Shown: piece by piece, positions 11,701 through 24,758 of the stretch
Layout: each line of letters opens with the position of its first letter
Position numbering within the stretch: position 1 is the stretch's first letter
DNA from: Anisakis pegreffii
Lineage: Eukaryota > Nematoda > Chromadorea > Rhabditida > Anisakidae
NCBI GenBank assembly: GCA_035041965.1
Contig: JAPYMA010000830.1
Span: 1-64,000, forward strand
Direction of reading: 5' to 3'
DNA length: 64,000 nucleotides
Translations under genes and position numbers: made by a program
Notes under the pieces: model-generated
Seen by the model: only the letters and a program-made list of their open reading frames with translations
Databases searched by the model: none
What the model was told of the DNA's origin: nothing

Positions 11701-14700
11701 CGATCATTGATTTACATGAATAATGGTTGAATCGGACTGATCTCGTCAAGGTCATATAACCGAAATGGGCATGTGTATTTCTAGGTCACATTGTTCAACA
11801 AAACCCTCTTAAATCCTTAGCTTATCTGTTGCTATCACATATCTGTTCCTTGCTATTAACTTCCTCGGTGCTCGAACATTATCAGTGCGAATCTCAGTAA
11901 TTTTATCTTGAGTGAAACGAACCGTTGCGAGCAACTGAATCATTCCACCTGATAACTTATAAACGATTACGCTGACAGAAACACATTTGACTCTCCTTTT
12001 GGCCAATACAGAATCCCTTCCATGAAGTTTCATTGACTTAAAAACGAGCAATTGTGTAAATGATATCATTCATTTGTGAGCAGTAGCACGCTATTGGTTA
12101 ATATACTGGTGGCGGAAGTGCTCCTATCGGTTGCGCGGTTTTCCGCCATATTTTTATATAATGGAAATTTGTAGCGATAACTTGTTCTATTTTGTTTTTT
12201 AAAGCGTTTTAGCGAGTTACTTTTTCAAATTTCTGCTAGCTCGCTACCTTCTATGTGCAAAGAAAAACTCTCAAATGACTATCACCTCATTGACATGATT
12301 CATCGAAATATGAGTTCCATTTCTGTGATTACCATTCTTAAGCCCTTTTCAGTCTGTTTTCAGTTTGCCTCCGATTCGTGCCTTTTGATCGGAAACCTGT
12401 TTAAGATTTGGCCACTTTAATATCCACATTACTCAATTCTTTGATTTGCACTGATTATAGCCTTGCCAACAATGATTTGAATGAAATGAATAAGAAGAGA
12501 AACAGAAATAATAATAATGGTGATAATTACACCTCGAATGACCAAAATAATGTGTATAAATAATCTCGTTATCGCGATCATTGTTCGAAAATGCATATCT
12601 CTCAGCGTTAATTCTCATTTATATGGCTTCTGCATTATCCATTTCATTTCCTATTTGATTCGTTTGCTTTTTATCAGGTTTTATTCCACCGTCAGCCTGT
12701 CCAGATCTCTACAGATATCAACCGTTCTTTGAGACTGTAATTAGAGTGCTGGTGACAAAAATTGAGAGATAACGTCAATAATTATTATATTAATGTATTT
12801 AGTGAAAGATAGATACATAAATTCATCCAGCTATCACCTTCCCAACAGATCTGTTCATCTGAACATCACTGGATTGTATCCGTTGATTCATGCACATGTT
12901 ACATGTGTATTTGTTTATTTATTCATGCTTTTACCATGCACACCGCACCGTACTATTATGCAATCAAACCATCTACTACTCATCTACAACAACACATCCA
13001 TACATCTATTTCGCTGTACCAATGCAGATTTCGGTGCTCCGTGATTCTCCCTCTCCCTCTGTCTCTGCTCTCGTCCTCGTCTCTGTTGTGAATCTCTCAG
13101 GTTCATCGCCTGTTCACATTAACGTATCCGTTTACCCCGTCATGCCCAAATTCCCATCGCAAGGTTTCTAGATGCACACAAATGCAATGACAGTGCTTAA
13201 TTTCAAGAGGTGCAAGATAAGAGGGCGTATGGAAACATCGAATGAAGAGGGTTATTCGAAATAGAAGAGTGTCACTGGGAGTGCACGTGCAGGCAGTTAG
13301 AAAGGTTTTTGCAGTTGAGATTATAAAATTATTGGCGGGAAAACATCAATTCGTTATACGATCAACATTGTGCGTGCTGTACGCAGATAACCCAGCCAAC
13401 AACTAACTATCAATAACAGCATGTGTTTGTACTGAAAAACGCGACATTAGCCAACCGAAATAGGATAGAATCGAACGGAATGAATTGTAGTGGTTGTGGG
13501 AAATAATAATTACGTTAATGTGTTGTTTAGTTATGTGTAGGTGTGTACATGTATGCGTGATTTTTAGATAACTGAGTTTTGGTAGAGGTTTGCTTGAGCG
13601 ATTGAAATGAATGAATGCGGATTGAGGACAGCGATACGTGGTAGTTGGTTGCAATAACGGGTAGTGATTATGATGAACCACTTTGATAGTGATGATACTT
13701 ACTTGTTGTTCGTGAATTTGATTGTTCAGTCATGAATATTGAGTGAAGATCAACACTTCGGATAGTGTGTGAATATGAACGATTTGTATGTGATGAGGAT
13801 TTGTATCGTAAAGAGTTTTAGAATATTATCGTACTGATAAACGTATTGTTTCGTTTGATGTTTTTGATTTTTGCTTTAATTGTTTCGCTTTACAACATTT
13901 TACGATTCGCTCGTTTTGCGTCGAAATGAATCATTCATACGAAATTGTTCACGTTTTTTAGTTGAACATTTTGTTCTGATCGATCATTGGAATAAATAAA
14001 CATCCGTTTACTTGATTCGACGAAATCATTCATCCATTATTTTCATCCTGACTCCCGCATTCAAACCTCATCAAAATATTTTCGTTGGAAATGATCTGTC
14101 TGTTCGAATTCTCTCCGGTCTCTTCGAAACATTCAATTTCATCAAACTCCACCATCAAGATAATTCCTAACTTTTGCTCTACCTCATACAAGTCAATAAT
14201 TAATCACTATCGTTTGTCACCACAAATCAAATGTCTGCATGTCATCAATTCTACAACTCTTCTCTGTTTCTACTGCAGATTTGTGTGTCGTTTGTTCATT
14301 TTTCTGTCAAGATATTCTCAAAACTGATTTGGGGACATACATTCTTGATGTACCATTAAATTCATGTGATATTCATCTAGCAAATGAACATATTGATTCG
14401 GAATGCTGTGTGACGAAGCCCGTCTAGCCTATGAAGCCAATGTCATGTGCAGTCTGAATAAATTTGGTATCAAATGGTGTCGGAAAATCTGACAGTTCCA
14501 ATCGGAATTCCGGTTGAAACATATTTGGATTCCGCCTTGGTTTAGCCATAATAAACATTATATCTTTTCATTCTCTTTCATTTAAGCAGTTTGCGTGTGG
14601 CCAAAAAATCTTTGATTTGAATGAGGTGAGGGTAAATCCGTTTGAAAATTGGTCATATCAACTTGGGACAATCCAAACTAATATTCTGGATTATTACCAG

Positions 14701-16078
14701 CTGCCTAGTGTTATCCTCTTTTCACTTTAGTTTTTCGGATTGTTGAAGACGTTACGATTCTCAGAGTTCTGGAGAATTCTTCAGAGGCGTTCAGTGCAGT
14801 CATTCATACCATAAGTTATTTATTTATTCAATATCCCAAAAGATCATTGCGAATATGATATGTATCACACAAATTATGCCTATACTTTTCTCGTTCCACT
14901 CGCATTATTCGGCGCGGCCAAATCGGCTTGCTAGTCCACGTCGATAGATCTTCGGATAGGTATACGTATGATTGCTAAAATAATCTGGTTAAATGTATGA
15001 TGTGACAACTGTCAAGTAAGCGAATAAACAAATGAGATAGCAGCTTCTGTTATTGTTCATTTCAACGATTCATCCAATGGACTTACTTTAAACGCTCACA
15101 GATCTGATCGCTCAAGTGCTTATCCCCTTATGAAAGCTACTCGAAACGTTTGCTTCAGACTTGCACTTCTCAGTTCATCGTTCATTTGACTTGACTTTGA
15201 ATCAAACCATTTATATACTGTATTTTTTCGAATATTTGCTATCATTATCCTGTCTGTTTGTCAATTAACTGTTTGCGTAGTCTATTAGTTATCAGTTAGC
15301 TTTAAAAAATTCAGTTTGTTTGAAAAACATTTCATTTTCATCAGTTTATTAATAAATTCAAGCTACGAATGTTCATGAGGATTGCATATGCACTTCATTC
15401 GTCACCAAATGATTTATTTCACCAGTGAGATCGAACTGGATTTTACATGTACAAGCGATGCAATAATCACTGGTCATCGAATCAATCTTACCCCTTACTA
15501 TTGATCATATCTCATCGTGAATGTAATAGAACATTTTGTAGTTCATTTTATGCAGCTATTCACCAATCATTATTGTCATCGTGTGCATTCTTATTGCTAT
15601 CAACAAAAAACGTGCCCCATGTAGACATAATCGAATGATTTCTTAGGGTATTGTTGATCTGGATTGCCACGGAATAAGTCTTTGAGTGTTCATCTCGTTT
15701 GATATTCCAATCGTTAATCGTAACAATCTGCTGCTCATCTGTTGATTGCTAATATTGTTATTACTCTTATCTTTATTGTTATTTTATTCTTATCATATTA
15801 TTTTTCCTCTGTATATGTTTCGTATTTATGACTGCGCAGTTATGGATATGAGCAATGCTCATTGTTAAATAGATATGAAGATGTGAAGAACATTGAGTTT
15901 CACGAAAGTTATAAGAATATGCAAACGCACATTCGGCTGTTTTATTTAGTGGATAATCAGTTTGTGTTATTAGAATGTTGATTGCAGATCGTTGTTACAA
16001 AGTCGGTTGGTGTGCATATGATTGCAGTGTTGCATATTAATGTCTTGACATTGAGTCGCGTTGAGCAACTGTGAAACA
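11701..16078. other. Long intergenic region upstream of the forkhead gene
   Basis: No supported gene in about 4.4 kb. Open frames (11809-12069 minus, 12793-13171 plus, 13403-13681 minus, 14085-14427 plus) are of odd composition, overlap on several frames and match nothing recognisable. 13020-13100 is a CT-rich tract. The region probably holds promoter and 5' untranslated sequence of the forkhead gene; TGATTGCAG near 16026 is a possible trans-splice or 5'-UTR splice acceptor. Confidence 0.4.
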
Positions 16079-19000
16079 ATGATAAGAAGCAGCAATTTTG
16101 GATTGGTTTACGTTGATTCTAAAGGAACGACAAGTACACCTCGCAGATCGTTGAGTAATTCTGAATCAACTAACGTTCAGCAATCGTTTCATTTATCGCC
16201 ACCCACTTCTCTGCCGAGCCGTACCTTTGGATCTAGCAATATTGCTAATAGGTTCGACTTCAGTTTGTTATCACCGTAACTGTAGTGATGATGATAGCGT
16301 TACTGTTATAATTGCTGTTATTGATATCGACATCGTTAATATCAGCGTTCATTAAGCCAGAACCATAACGTACAAAAACTGCCGAATGTTTCCTAAACAA
16401 GTCCATATCAGACGGACTGAATACTATAAAGTATTATAGCGATAAATACTAACACAAACATCGAATTATGCTCAGAATCAAATTTCGAAATTTCCTTATC
16501 CAGCGACTACTGAAATTTTTTGATAATATTTTTTTTGTTGATAATTTTGATCGCTTGAAGTGCCAACAACAACAATCAAGATTCACCAACCGCTCTAAGT
16601 CATCGTAAAACATCGTTTATGAAAGCTGAGGATGATCGAGATGAGGATCAAGCGTATCCTTTATGCGAGGATATTGGTGACTTAATCGCAGACGATAGCG
16701 ATTTGAATCAGTTCGATGCATCCGATACGAATTGGATGCACAAAATTGACGTGACTCAGTTTAAAGATATTCAGCAAGATTTATTTCCGTCACAAGTAAT
16801 TTCTCATTTCCGATTCGTGAACGAAGATATTGCATTCGATTCTTGTTGTACTTGATTCTCCTCAAAGCAAATTCAGAATTCATCCATATCTTATAAAGAT
16901 TATCACTCGGATCTTCACTTAGAACTCCGACTCATTCGGTCTAGTGAACATTTCCGGTGCACACTTTATAACTTGTTTCACTCGCCATTATTCAATCACA
17001 CTAAAAATCAACAGAGTTCTGCTTATAGCCCTTGTTGCCTCATATATGTAGAAATCGTTTGCCTCATCATGCAACCAGAAGTGTGTATGTGACTGATGCA
17101 AATCAAAGCTATCAAAAATTATAGAATGTCAAAAGACTATTTGTTACAAACAAATTCTATGATTGTAAAATCAAGTTCTGATGAAAGTTCCAAATTCATT
17201 GCTATCCTCAGTTGATTCATACCACTCAAATATTAATCTATTTATGATGAGGTGAACTTGCCTTTGTGTTTGTTGATAATTTTGCTGAGTCGAAAAACGA
17301 GTTATTCATTCGTTGTTCAGATGACCAAAGAGGAGCATTTAGCAGAAGACGACGATGCGTATAATTCATCAATATCGATGCGTGAAAATATTCCATCGAC
17401 AACGTCAAATAGAATCACGAATAACGTCGTTTATCAGCGAAAGAACAGCAGTAACATTTATACATCAGCACCTCGGAACAGCCGTTGGATGAAACCATCG
17501 TATTCATATTCGTGTTTAGTGGCGTTAGCACTGAAAAACAGTCAGAATGGACAGTTGACAGTATCTGAAATATACGATTTCATGTGGTTCGTGTTTGACC
17601 TCATTGATGCGGTATCAGTTCCTGTCGAAGCAGGATTATTTGCAATATATTTAATTCTGTGAAGCCGTTTAATGCATGCACTTGACAGGTTTTGTGACTA
17701 CTGGTTTTGGTTTGAAATTTTTTTGAGACGGAGCTGATGAATAATTTCGAAACCTTTTCAGTGAGAATTTCCCGTATTTCCGAACAGCACCACCCGGTTG
17801 GAAGAATTCAGTACGACATAATTTGTCGCTGAATAAATGTTTTCAAAAGATCGAGTTATATCGGCCTGATGGTCAGGGTCGTAAGTCATGCCTTTGGTCT
17901 TTGAATCCTGCCAAGATCGAAAAAATGAATCAAGAGGTACGAAAATGGCGAGAACGTGATATTAACAATATTAAAGAAGCACTTTTATGTCCAGGTAATG
18001 AATATTTATTGTTGATATCTTTTCCTATCATTATTAATATTTTAGCTGTCATGGTTGATGTATTCAGCAAATTTTTATAATGACATATCATCGATTACAA
18101 AAAAATTACGAAATGTCGATCGTGACAATAGGGGATTAGGCAAAAGTGATTTCATAAGATTTTTGTCATTTGTTTTATCGTTATCATATCAAAATCATCT
18201 TATACAATGAGTTGATTCAAAAGAAGTGAATTCGATCTGACTATCTTCAAAGTAAAATGTTTGCCATAAAAAATTATGTGTTTGTATGTTATTGTGATGG
18301 AATGCGGCTGAAGAAAAGGGCATCCTCGAAACTTCAAATGAGTTGAGCTTTTGGCTGATGTTGTTTGTGATTTATTGATAAGTAAGTGTCAGCAGTCGTT
18401 CGATTGCCGCCAAAATAGATCACTGAAATGAGTGAGACAACAATTGTTCGATGCTTGTTATTGCTGCGAAGTACATGCTCTTTTTTGTTTTTGACGATAA
18501 TTTTCGTTCAACTCATCATCATCTTCATCAATTCTTTGGCTCTAATTCGTTGCAAAACGTCACTCCGAATGGAGGAGGAATATTTTCAAAAATGAGATGG
18601 TTTCTCCTGATGATTTATCGTTTCTTTTTTCACATAGTAATGTTTGGCGAGTTGATCGTTGTCCCTGATAATCAAATGTCTAACATTGTATTTGAAAAAA
18701 AAGACTCACGATTAATAGTGATAATAGTATTATTTCTCTTCTTTTGAGAATGAGGGATTCTATTGGAGCTTTTGAAAGTAAAAAAATTTAGCAGTTGATC
18801 ATTTCCAACTGAACGCTATGAACGTTCCCTTATCAACGGTGATAATATTCATGATCGAACACTGAGAGCTGGATCACAGAGTAGAGGGTCGCACAGGCAC
18901 TGTTGCTAGGCCAGCCAGAAGACAACATCTATAATCCGTCAGGAAAAGCAAATGCCAAGGATTTGCTAATAGGATGAAAAGATCTCCGTAAAGCAAATGC

Positions 19001-20480
19001 GTTTTCAGTTGTACACTGTGCACATCCTGCACACATGTATGCATTTCACAAAGAATCTCAATCCTTGAAAAGTTGATTTGAAGATGATTTGGAAGCGATA
19101 GAACAAGGTCGTAAAGGAATTCCAATAAGGAGTAAACAGAGTAAATATAGCGATGATTATCGCAACAACACGATGCTTCGCTCGAATCGTGCAATTTATC
19201 CGCGACCCACTGATCACTTGCAATATCAACAACACCAGCAGTCGTTTTCGGTTTGTTTTTGCACATATTCCAATTCTCACTCATTCACTAAAATTCGTTC
19301 GTTTCATTCTCAACTTAAATCGCTTTATTATTTGAACGTGATCAATCCAAATTAGTCTATGAGACTATTCAACGTGTAAATTTAAATCCTCTGAAGAAAG
19401 TAATGTAATCATTGGTGAATGAAATCCGTCAGCAAATGTTGTGCTTTTAGGAACAAACGGGTTATGAGCGATTAGCCCAACAGCCTCCGTTGAAACAAGC
19501 GAAAATGCACGATTTGGATCGTACACTGCCAACTACAAGTCAGTTTGAAGAGGTATATAGATATCATTTTATTTATTGGAAAGTATTGACGCCGAATGAT
19601 TATGGTGTAATGCTGAGTTGAATGATTGTAATGTTGGGATGAAATTGAGCGGAAGTAAGCAGTTGTGCCATTTCGATATTCCCAGTTACAATAGTTTCAA
19701 TTTCCTGGGTGATTCATAGGCGTTTTTAGGAATCAGATACGATGAAACCGTGTGGTGAGGCAGCACGTCGCGAACGAGTTCGATCGATCAGCGTGCCTCA
19801 AGGCGGTACACTGATGATACCTGAAGGGTGCACGGTGCGTGAGGTGGCTGCGAAGAATTTGCAGAATCTGCTTGAGAATCACTCCTCTCGACTCTCGTCC
19901 TATATGACCCCTGTGAAAAACCACTCAACACCGCTAACATCATCATCGCTCAGTAACATTACCAACATCCAACACTCGAACACTCAACCAGTTAAATCTG
20001 AACCCTCAGAATCCTCTTCGTTATCAGCAACAACAACAACAACAACAACCACGTTTCCGCAAATCAATCAGGTGATCGATCCTAGCAAAGTCTCATTCGT
20101 AACGGTGCGAGAAGAAGAATTGCGACAATGATTTAGTTTCATTCAGCCTTTTGGTTTGATTGGCTAAAAGAATACTGTAATGGGAATATTTGATTTTAGT
20201 GAATTATCAGCTTATGAACATGTTTTCAGTTAATAAACTCAGATATTTTCAGTGTGTTTCTCCGTCGTTCACGTCGTTTACTCACCATTCACCGAAATCT
20301 GAAAAGGATACCTGGTATAGAACAGTACTTCTTTCACCATTGTCTCCGTCGCCGATGACTTACAGTCATAATGGTACGTGTGCATACGATACCGTGAACA
20401 GTGCAATCAACAATAATTCCCTGCTGAAATCAGCACTCGAACAAAGTCCGTGTCGAAGTCTTACGTTTACATCACTTTGA
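16079..20480 (+). CDS. FoxN1/4-like forkhead transcription factor
   Basis: Exons 16079-16275, 16561-16795, 17321-17586, 17762-17994, 19084-19250, 19451-19552, 19730-20131 and probably 20253-20480, with intron phases agreeing through exon 7. The forkhead domain spans about residues 202-290: [40 protein letters not shown], the recognition helix [13 protein letters not shown], then [17 protein letters not shown]. The S.SCL.ALALKNS start, the [10 protein letters not shown] helix and the LW(A/S)LNPAKI(D/E)KM wing place it with the FoxN1/FoxN4 group rather than FoxA, FoxO or FoxP. N-terminal 200 residues are acidic and Ser/Thr-rich; the C-terminus is Ser/Thr/Pro-rich with a poly-Thr run, typical of an activation domain. 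Exon 7 either ends at its own stop (20129-20131, about 533 residues) or splices from an internal phase-0 GT (candidates gtgatc, gtaacg, gtgcga) into the last exon after ATTTTCAG. A nuclear DNA-binding protein; targets unknown. Confidence 0.85.
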
Positions 20481-20761
20481 TTTTATCAATGAGTTTTCAG
20501 CAGTAACTGCGTTCTTGACATCTTATTCCACTATTTAGTTTATTTTCAGCAAATTGTCTCACTTGACCATTCCGTAATATGCTGATTTGAAGTGTTCCAT
20601 AATGCACTCTTCTCATGACTGCTCTAAGTCATTATTTTGATACGTTTTGTGTGTGTGTGTGAAGAATGTATGTATACGTTCAGCAGCGCTGTGTATTTGT
20701 GTCCTATTCAATCATCCGGTTGTTCGTTTATGATTTTTGTTGTAAAATTCATCTTTATGTT

Positions 20762-20767
20762 AATAAA
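20762..20767 (+). terminator. Candidate poly(A) signal AATAAA for the forkhead gene
   Basis: First AATAAA downstream of the last forkhead exon, about 280 nt after the stop. Assignment is by position only. Confidence 0.35.
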
Positions 20768-22314
20768 TCGAGCATTATTCATATTCATCTCTGATATAGT
20801 TCTCTGTTGTGTTTGTTTTGTTCGTCAACGACTATCATCACTGAACAACTAGGTATCATCTGTCATCGTATCGACGATATCAGTTTCAGTTGATTCTTGT
20901 TGCCAGCTTTCGGTGTGCAAATTTTTCCGAATAATTTTTATCCGATTTTGTCAACTATCATAGCGCTTGACTTCTGATCGCATTGCTACGGAGGGGAGTT
21001 CAGCAATTTTGCGTTCATTTTTTGAGGTTTCGTCGAAAATTCTTTTAGGGGAAAATGCCGCTTTGAAAGGCTGGAATGTAATTGATTTGAAAAATGAGAT
21101 TGTTGATAATCTTCACACTTTATGCGAACAGAGGTGAAGTTGTTTAATTTGCATCATATGTGATAATTTGATTGACTTCAGTGCGTCTTCATTATTCATT
21201 TCAGCAGCGCTGTGTATTTATTACCTTTCTGATTTCACTGACATTGCATCCACCCAATCGCCCAGTCAACAGTTGGAATATGGCTTTTTGGCATGTGAAA
21301 ATCGCATTTCACTGAGTTGAGCTCATGCGGATTCCAGTTGAAAATTTACCAGTAAAGAAGACAAGTTCAGATTTAGCCAGTATTGTAGAACAGTATACGA
21401 CTGTAATCTTTTTCGATGTATAACCTTGGTGATCTCGATGAAATATTTTTTGTTGGGAGAATCAGTTAAGTGTGAGGGTTTCAAGTTGTGAAAGAGGCTG
21501 GGTACCTGGAATTCCAAAAATCTACGCCATGATATCAAACTGTCCTACTTCGTTACCGTTGTATGTGCTTTGCCCCTTCATGCCAGTTATAGGTAGGTTT
21601 GTCTAATCGCTATCTCTCCATATTCAGCTTCCTTTCCTCTCGTGTTCAGTTTCTCGTGAGCAATGCCAACGAATGAATGGTCAGCGGGAATTTTTTCGAT
21701 TGGTAATTGACGAATGTCCATGCTGTTTCTGTTTATTCTAGTTAGATTCTTTGAGAGGATAGATTCTTGTTCTTTCACATCATTTCTGTTGAATGCATCA
21801 AGGTTATGTTTAAGTTTTGGAATTGCTTATCGTTTGAATGCGTTCGTTTCGTGTTCAGTCGTTTTTGGGATCGTAAAAAACACAGTGACGATTCCACTTG
21901 TGCTTTTCACTTTGATTTGATTATCACGCAACTCTTTCCATAAATCACTCCTTCTCAACCAACCGTGGCTGTGTTCGTTTGTCATATTCATTATTATCTA
22001 ATTCATAACAACTTCACTTTGTAAATATCGAATCATGTTTCGTTGTTCTAAGAAACCCAAGTGCGAATGCATATCATCTGTTCAATAAATGTCGTTTCTG
22101 AGTTTTGTTGTTTACCTGAATCGTCAGAAGTGAGAATTGTTCAGTGATGAGTTTTAGTATGTTTCTTACATCGAGAACATATCCGAAGGCGGTATTCTCA
22201 TCAATAAGGAACAGATTTGTGATCGTTAACAGATGTGGGTTTAGTGAACGCTTGAAGAGGCATCAGTTGAGTGCTGTTATATTCACGAGAAGATTATTCA
22301 TCTTCGGATATTAT

Positions 22315-22320
22315 TTTATT
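22315..22320 (-). terminator. Candidate poly(A) signal of the ShKT gene
   Basis: AATAAA on the minus strand (TTTATT on plus) about 70 nt past the stop codon at 22391, a normal distance for a short nematode 3' UTR. Confidence 0.5.
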
Positions 22321-22390
22321 GAAATGAAATTATGCGATCACATCAATACCATTAGAAATCGAATATTATGACCGTTGAGGCCAGATCTGT

Positions 22391-24758
22391 TCAGCATTTC
22401 GAACAAGTCTTAGCACAGTTTTTACTCATGAGTGCTTGATAGATATCGTTGTTGCACAAACTCGACATTTGTGCACAATTCGTTGCAATGTCTTGGCAAC
22501 CTCCTGTGAAAATAAACAATTTTTTTGGGATAACTTATCCTCAAACAGTATCAGTTCTGAATTACGCTTTTGCCTAAGAAACGATCAATTGCAAAGTCGA
22601 TTAGTATGAAAAGTCACTGACTTTGAACAATACACCAGTAGCTATTTGCCCAAGCTCGTATTCGGATGAGCTAGTATTTATCATGAAAACAGCTCACCTG
22701 AACCAGAAGCGCATAAGTTGCACGTTTTCTTGCATACTTGCGACATTTCATGCTTATAAAGATCGTCGTTGCATTTGCCCTTAAGTTGATCACAATTCAG
22801 TGCAACGTCCTGGCATTCACCTATAAGCCGAACGCTGATGTGGTGATAGATATTTGATCATTAATGGATCATTTCAGTATGAGCATTTCTAAATTTGAAG
22901 AGGAGTATAAAACTGTTATACAGAATAACAATTCATCATCACTTTCTAAACTGTAGACTCAACATCAAACTAAATGACCACCATACACAAATGGCAAGTT
23001 CTTTTGCAGTTTTGTTGCATGAGATCCTTGTACATGTCGTTGTTGCACATATCCTTCAGTTCTTTACAATTCGTCGCAATATCCTCACAACCGGCTGCAA
23101 TTCTTTTACTGAACTGATTGGAATTGTTCATTCGAAAGAATAGTTTTTTCCTCCTTATAAGAACCAACTAATTTGCTGGCTGACACGAGTCACGGAAATG
23201 TTCCAATGAATGAATGAAAATGACAATGATCGCACATACCACTACCACACAAACCGCAAGTTTTCCTGCACCCTTTTTCCATCAAATCTTTGTAAGTAGG
23301 ATCTTTGCACTTTGGTTTGAGCTGCTCACAGTTTGTGGCCACATCAACGCAACCACCTGAAGCTATCAGTCGCAATTAGTGATACCAATCGCAACAAATG
23401 CTCATTTCCCTATCTTTTCTCACATCATGAATTCATGCAGTACTGAGATGATGGCAGTACAGCTAGTTCATACTGATGTTCTTCTGTCATTGCACTCAAG
23501 GCAGCAGTTTACTTGGGAAAGTTTCATTGCGTTCGATGTTGCTGAATGTGGCGATTATACTGCTGATTGATCAGTAATTAGTACATTTAGGTACCTGGTG
23601 GAGAGGTAGTTGGGGATGGGGATGGTGAAGGTGTAGATTTATAAGAACCAACTAATTTGTTGGCTGACACGAGTCACGGAAATGTTCCAATGAATGAATG
23701 AAAATGACAATGATCGCACATACCACTACCACACAAACCGCAAGTTTTCCTGCACTCTTTTTCCATCAAATCTTTGTAAGTAGGATCTTTGCACTTTGGT
23801 TTGAGCTGCTCACAGTTTGTGGCCACATCAACGCAACCACCTGAAGCTATCAGTCGCAATTAGTGATACCAATCGCAACAAATGCTCATTTTCCTATCTT
23901 TTCTCACATCATGAATTCATGCAGTACTGAGATGATGGCAGTACAGCTAGTTCATACTGATGTTCTTCTGTCATTGCATTCAAGGCAGCAGTTTACTGGG
24001 GAAAGTTTCATTGCGTTCGATGTTGCTGAATGTGGCGATTATACTGCTGATTGATCACTAATTAGTACATTTAGGTACCTGGTGGAGAGGTTGTTGGGGA
24101 TGGGGATAGTGAAGGTGTAGATTTAGAGGATTCGGATGGTGATGTGGATTTAGGGGATGTGGATGGTGATGTGGATTTGGGGGATGTGGATTTGGGGGAT
24201 GTGGATGGTGATGTGGATTTAGGGGATGTGGATGGTGATGTGGATTTGGGGGATGTGGATGGTGATGTGGATTTAGGGGATGTGGATGGTGATGTGGATT
24301 TAGGGGATGTAGAAACTGAAGTCTTTGAGGTTGGCGCTTTCGACGATTTTTCGGCGTTTTTAGATGTCGAAGATGTAGGTGTTGATTCCGATTTCTTAGC
24401 AGTCGTCGTGGTTGACGTTGTTTTGTTAGCTGAAAGAATATTAATCATTCGGTTAAAGAAACACAATTGCTTTTTGTTGTTTTCGATGATAATAGCTTTG
24501 AGATATGATGTTTCACAATGATCGAATAAATGTTCAACATTTGCATATTATAGAGTCGAATTCTCTTCGTGATTGGCTTTATGCAGTCCTCGTTAGTACG
24601 TCTGCTGCCATTCGTAACACTGTGAATTTCTCGGTGATTATTAAAAGTGACAACTTAAGAAGTGTGAAGCTGACTAACTTACAATCGCTAACGCACGATG
24701 CTCTAGGGTAGATCAAAAGAACTGTTGCGAGGAGAATGAATGCGGATAGCGGTGACAT
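22391..24758 (-). CDS. Secreted mucin-like protein with five ShKT (six-cysteine) domains
   Basis: Exons 24758-24683, 24429-24079, 23840-23724, possibly 23651-23595, then 23356-23240, 23094-22987, 22820-22698 and 22503-22391; every junction is phase 1. About 353 residues with the small exon. Exon 1 encodes a signal peptide starting MSPLSAFILLATVLLIYP. Exon 2 is a Ser/Thr/Pro/Lys mucin-like tract built on a repeated STSPKSTSP unit, a likely O-glycosylation region. Each remaining exon is one ShKT domain with the spacing C.D.A.NC..L...C....Y..LM...C..TC..C; examples are GCVDVATNCEQLKPKCKD and GCEDIATNCKELKDMC. Signal peptide, mucin tract and six-cysteine domains is the architecture of Toxocara TES mucins and other nematode surface or secreted products; ShKT domains are named for a potassium-channel-blocking peptide but in worms are mostly structural or of unknown role. 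Two ShKT exons are near-identical through a 484-bp duplication. Confidence 0.85.
23155..24122. repeat. Recent 484-bp tandem duplication carrying a ShKT exon
   Basis: 23155-23638 and 23639-24122 are nearly identical at a constant offset of 484 bp, with only about eight differences visible by eye. Each unit holds one complete ShKT exon, its flanking intron, and the 3' end of the mucin exon with its donor. The encoded ShKT domains differ at one residue (Gly/Glu before the fourth Cys). The low divergence means a recent event. Confidence 0.93.
24124..24310. repeat. Coding minisatellite in the mucin exon
   Basis: 27-bp units (GGATGTGGATGGTGATGTGG plus TTTAGGG or TTTGGGG on the plus strand) repeated about seven times, with one shortened unit. 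It encodes the STSPKSTSP repeats of the ShKT mucin on the minus strand; all unit lengths are multiples of three, so copy-number change keeps frame. Confidence 0.9.

Larger units (their letters stand above)
20481..22390. other. Intergenic region between convergent forkhead and ShKT genes
   Basis: Contains the presumed 3' UTRs of two convergent genes. A 20-nt sequence, TTCAGCAGCGCTGTGTATTT, occurs exactly at 20679-20698 and again at 21200-21219. The minus-strand poly(A) signal of the ShKT gene is at 22315-22320. No further gene seen. Confidence 0.4.

Noticed and set aside
11809..12069. 86-residue minus frame considered as a transposase remnant
   Set aside because: No catalytic or DNA-binding motif is visible and it lies beside repeats rather than within one.
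24144..24521. Plus-strand frame reading as an Asp/Gly/Val repeat protein
   Set aside because: It is the antisense shadow of the mucin exon; the minus strand has signal peptide, splice sites and ShKT exons.
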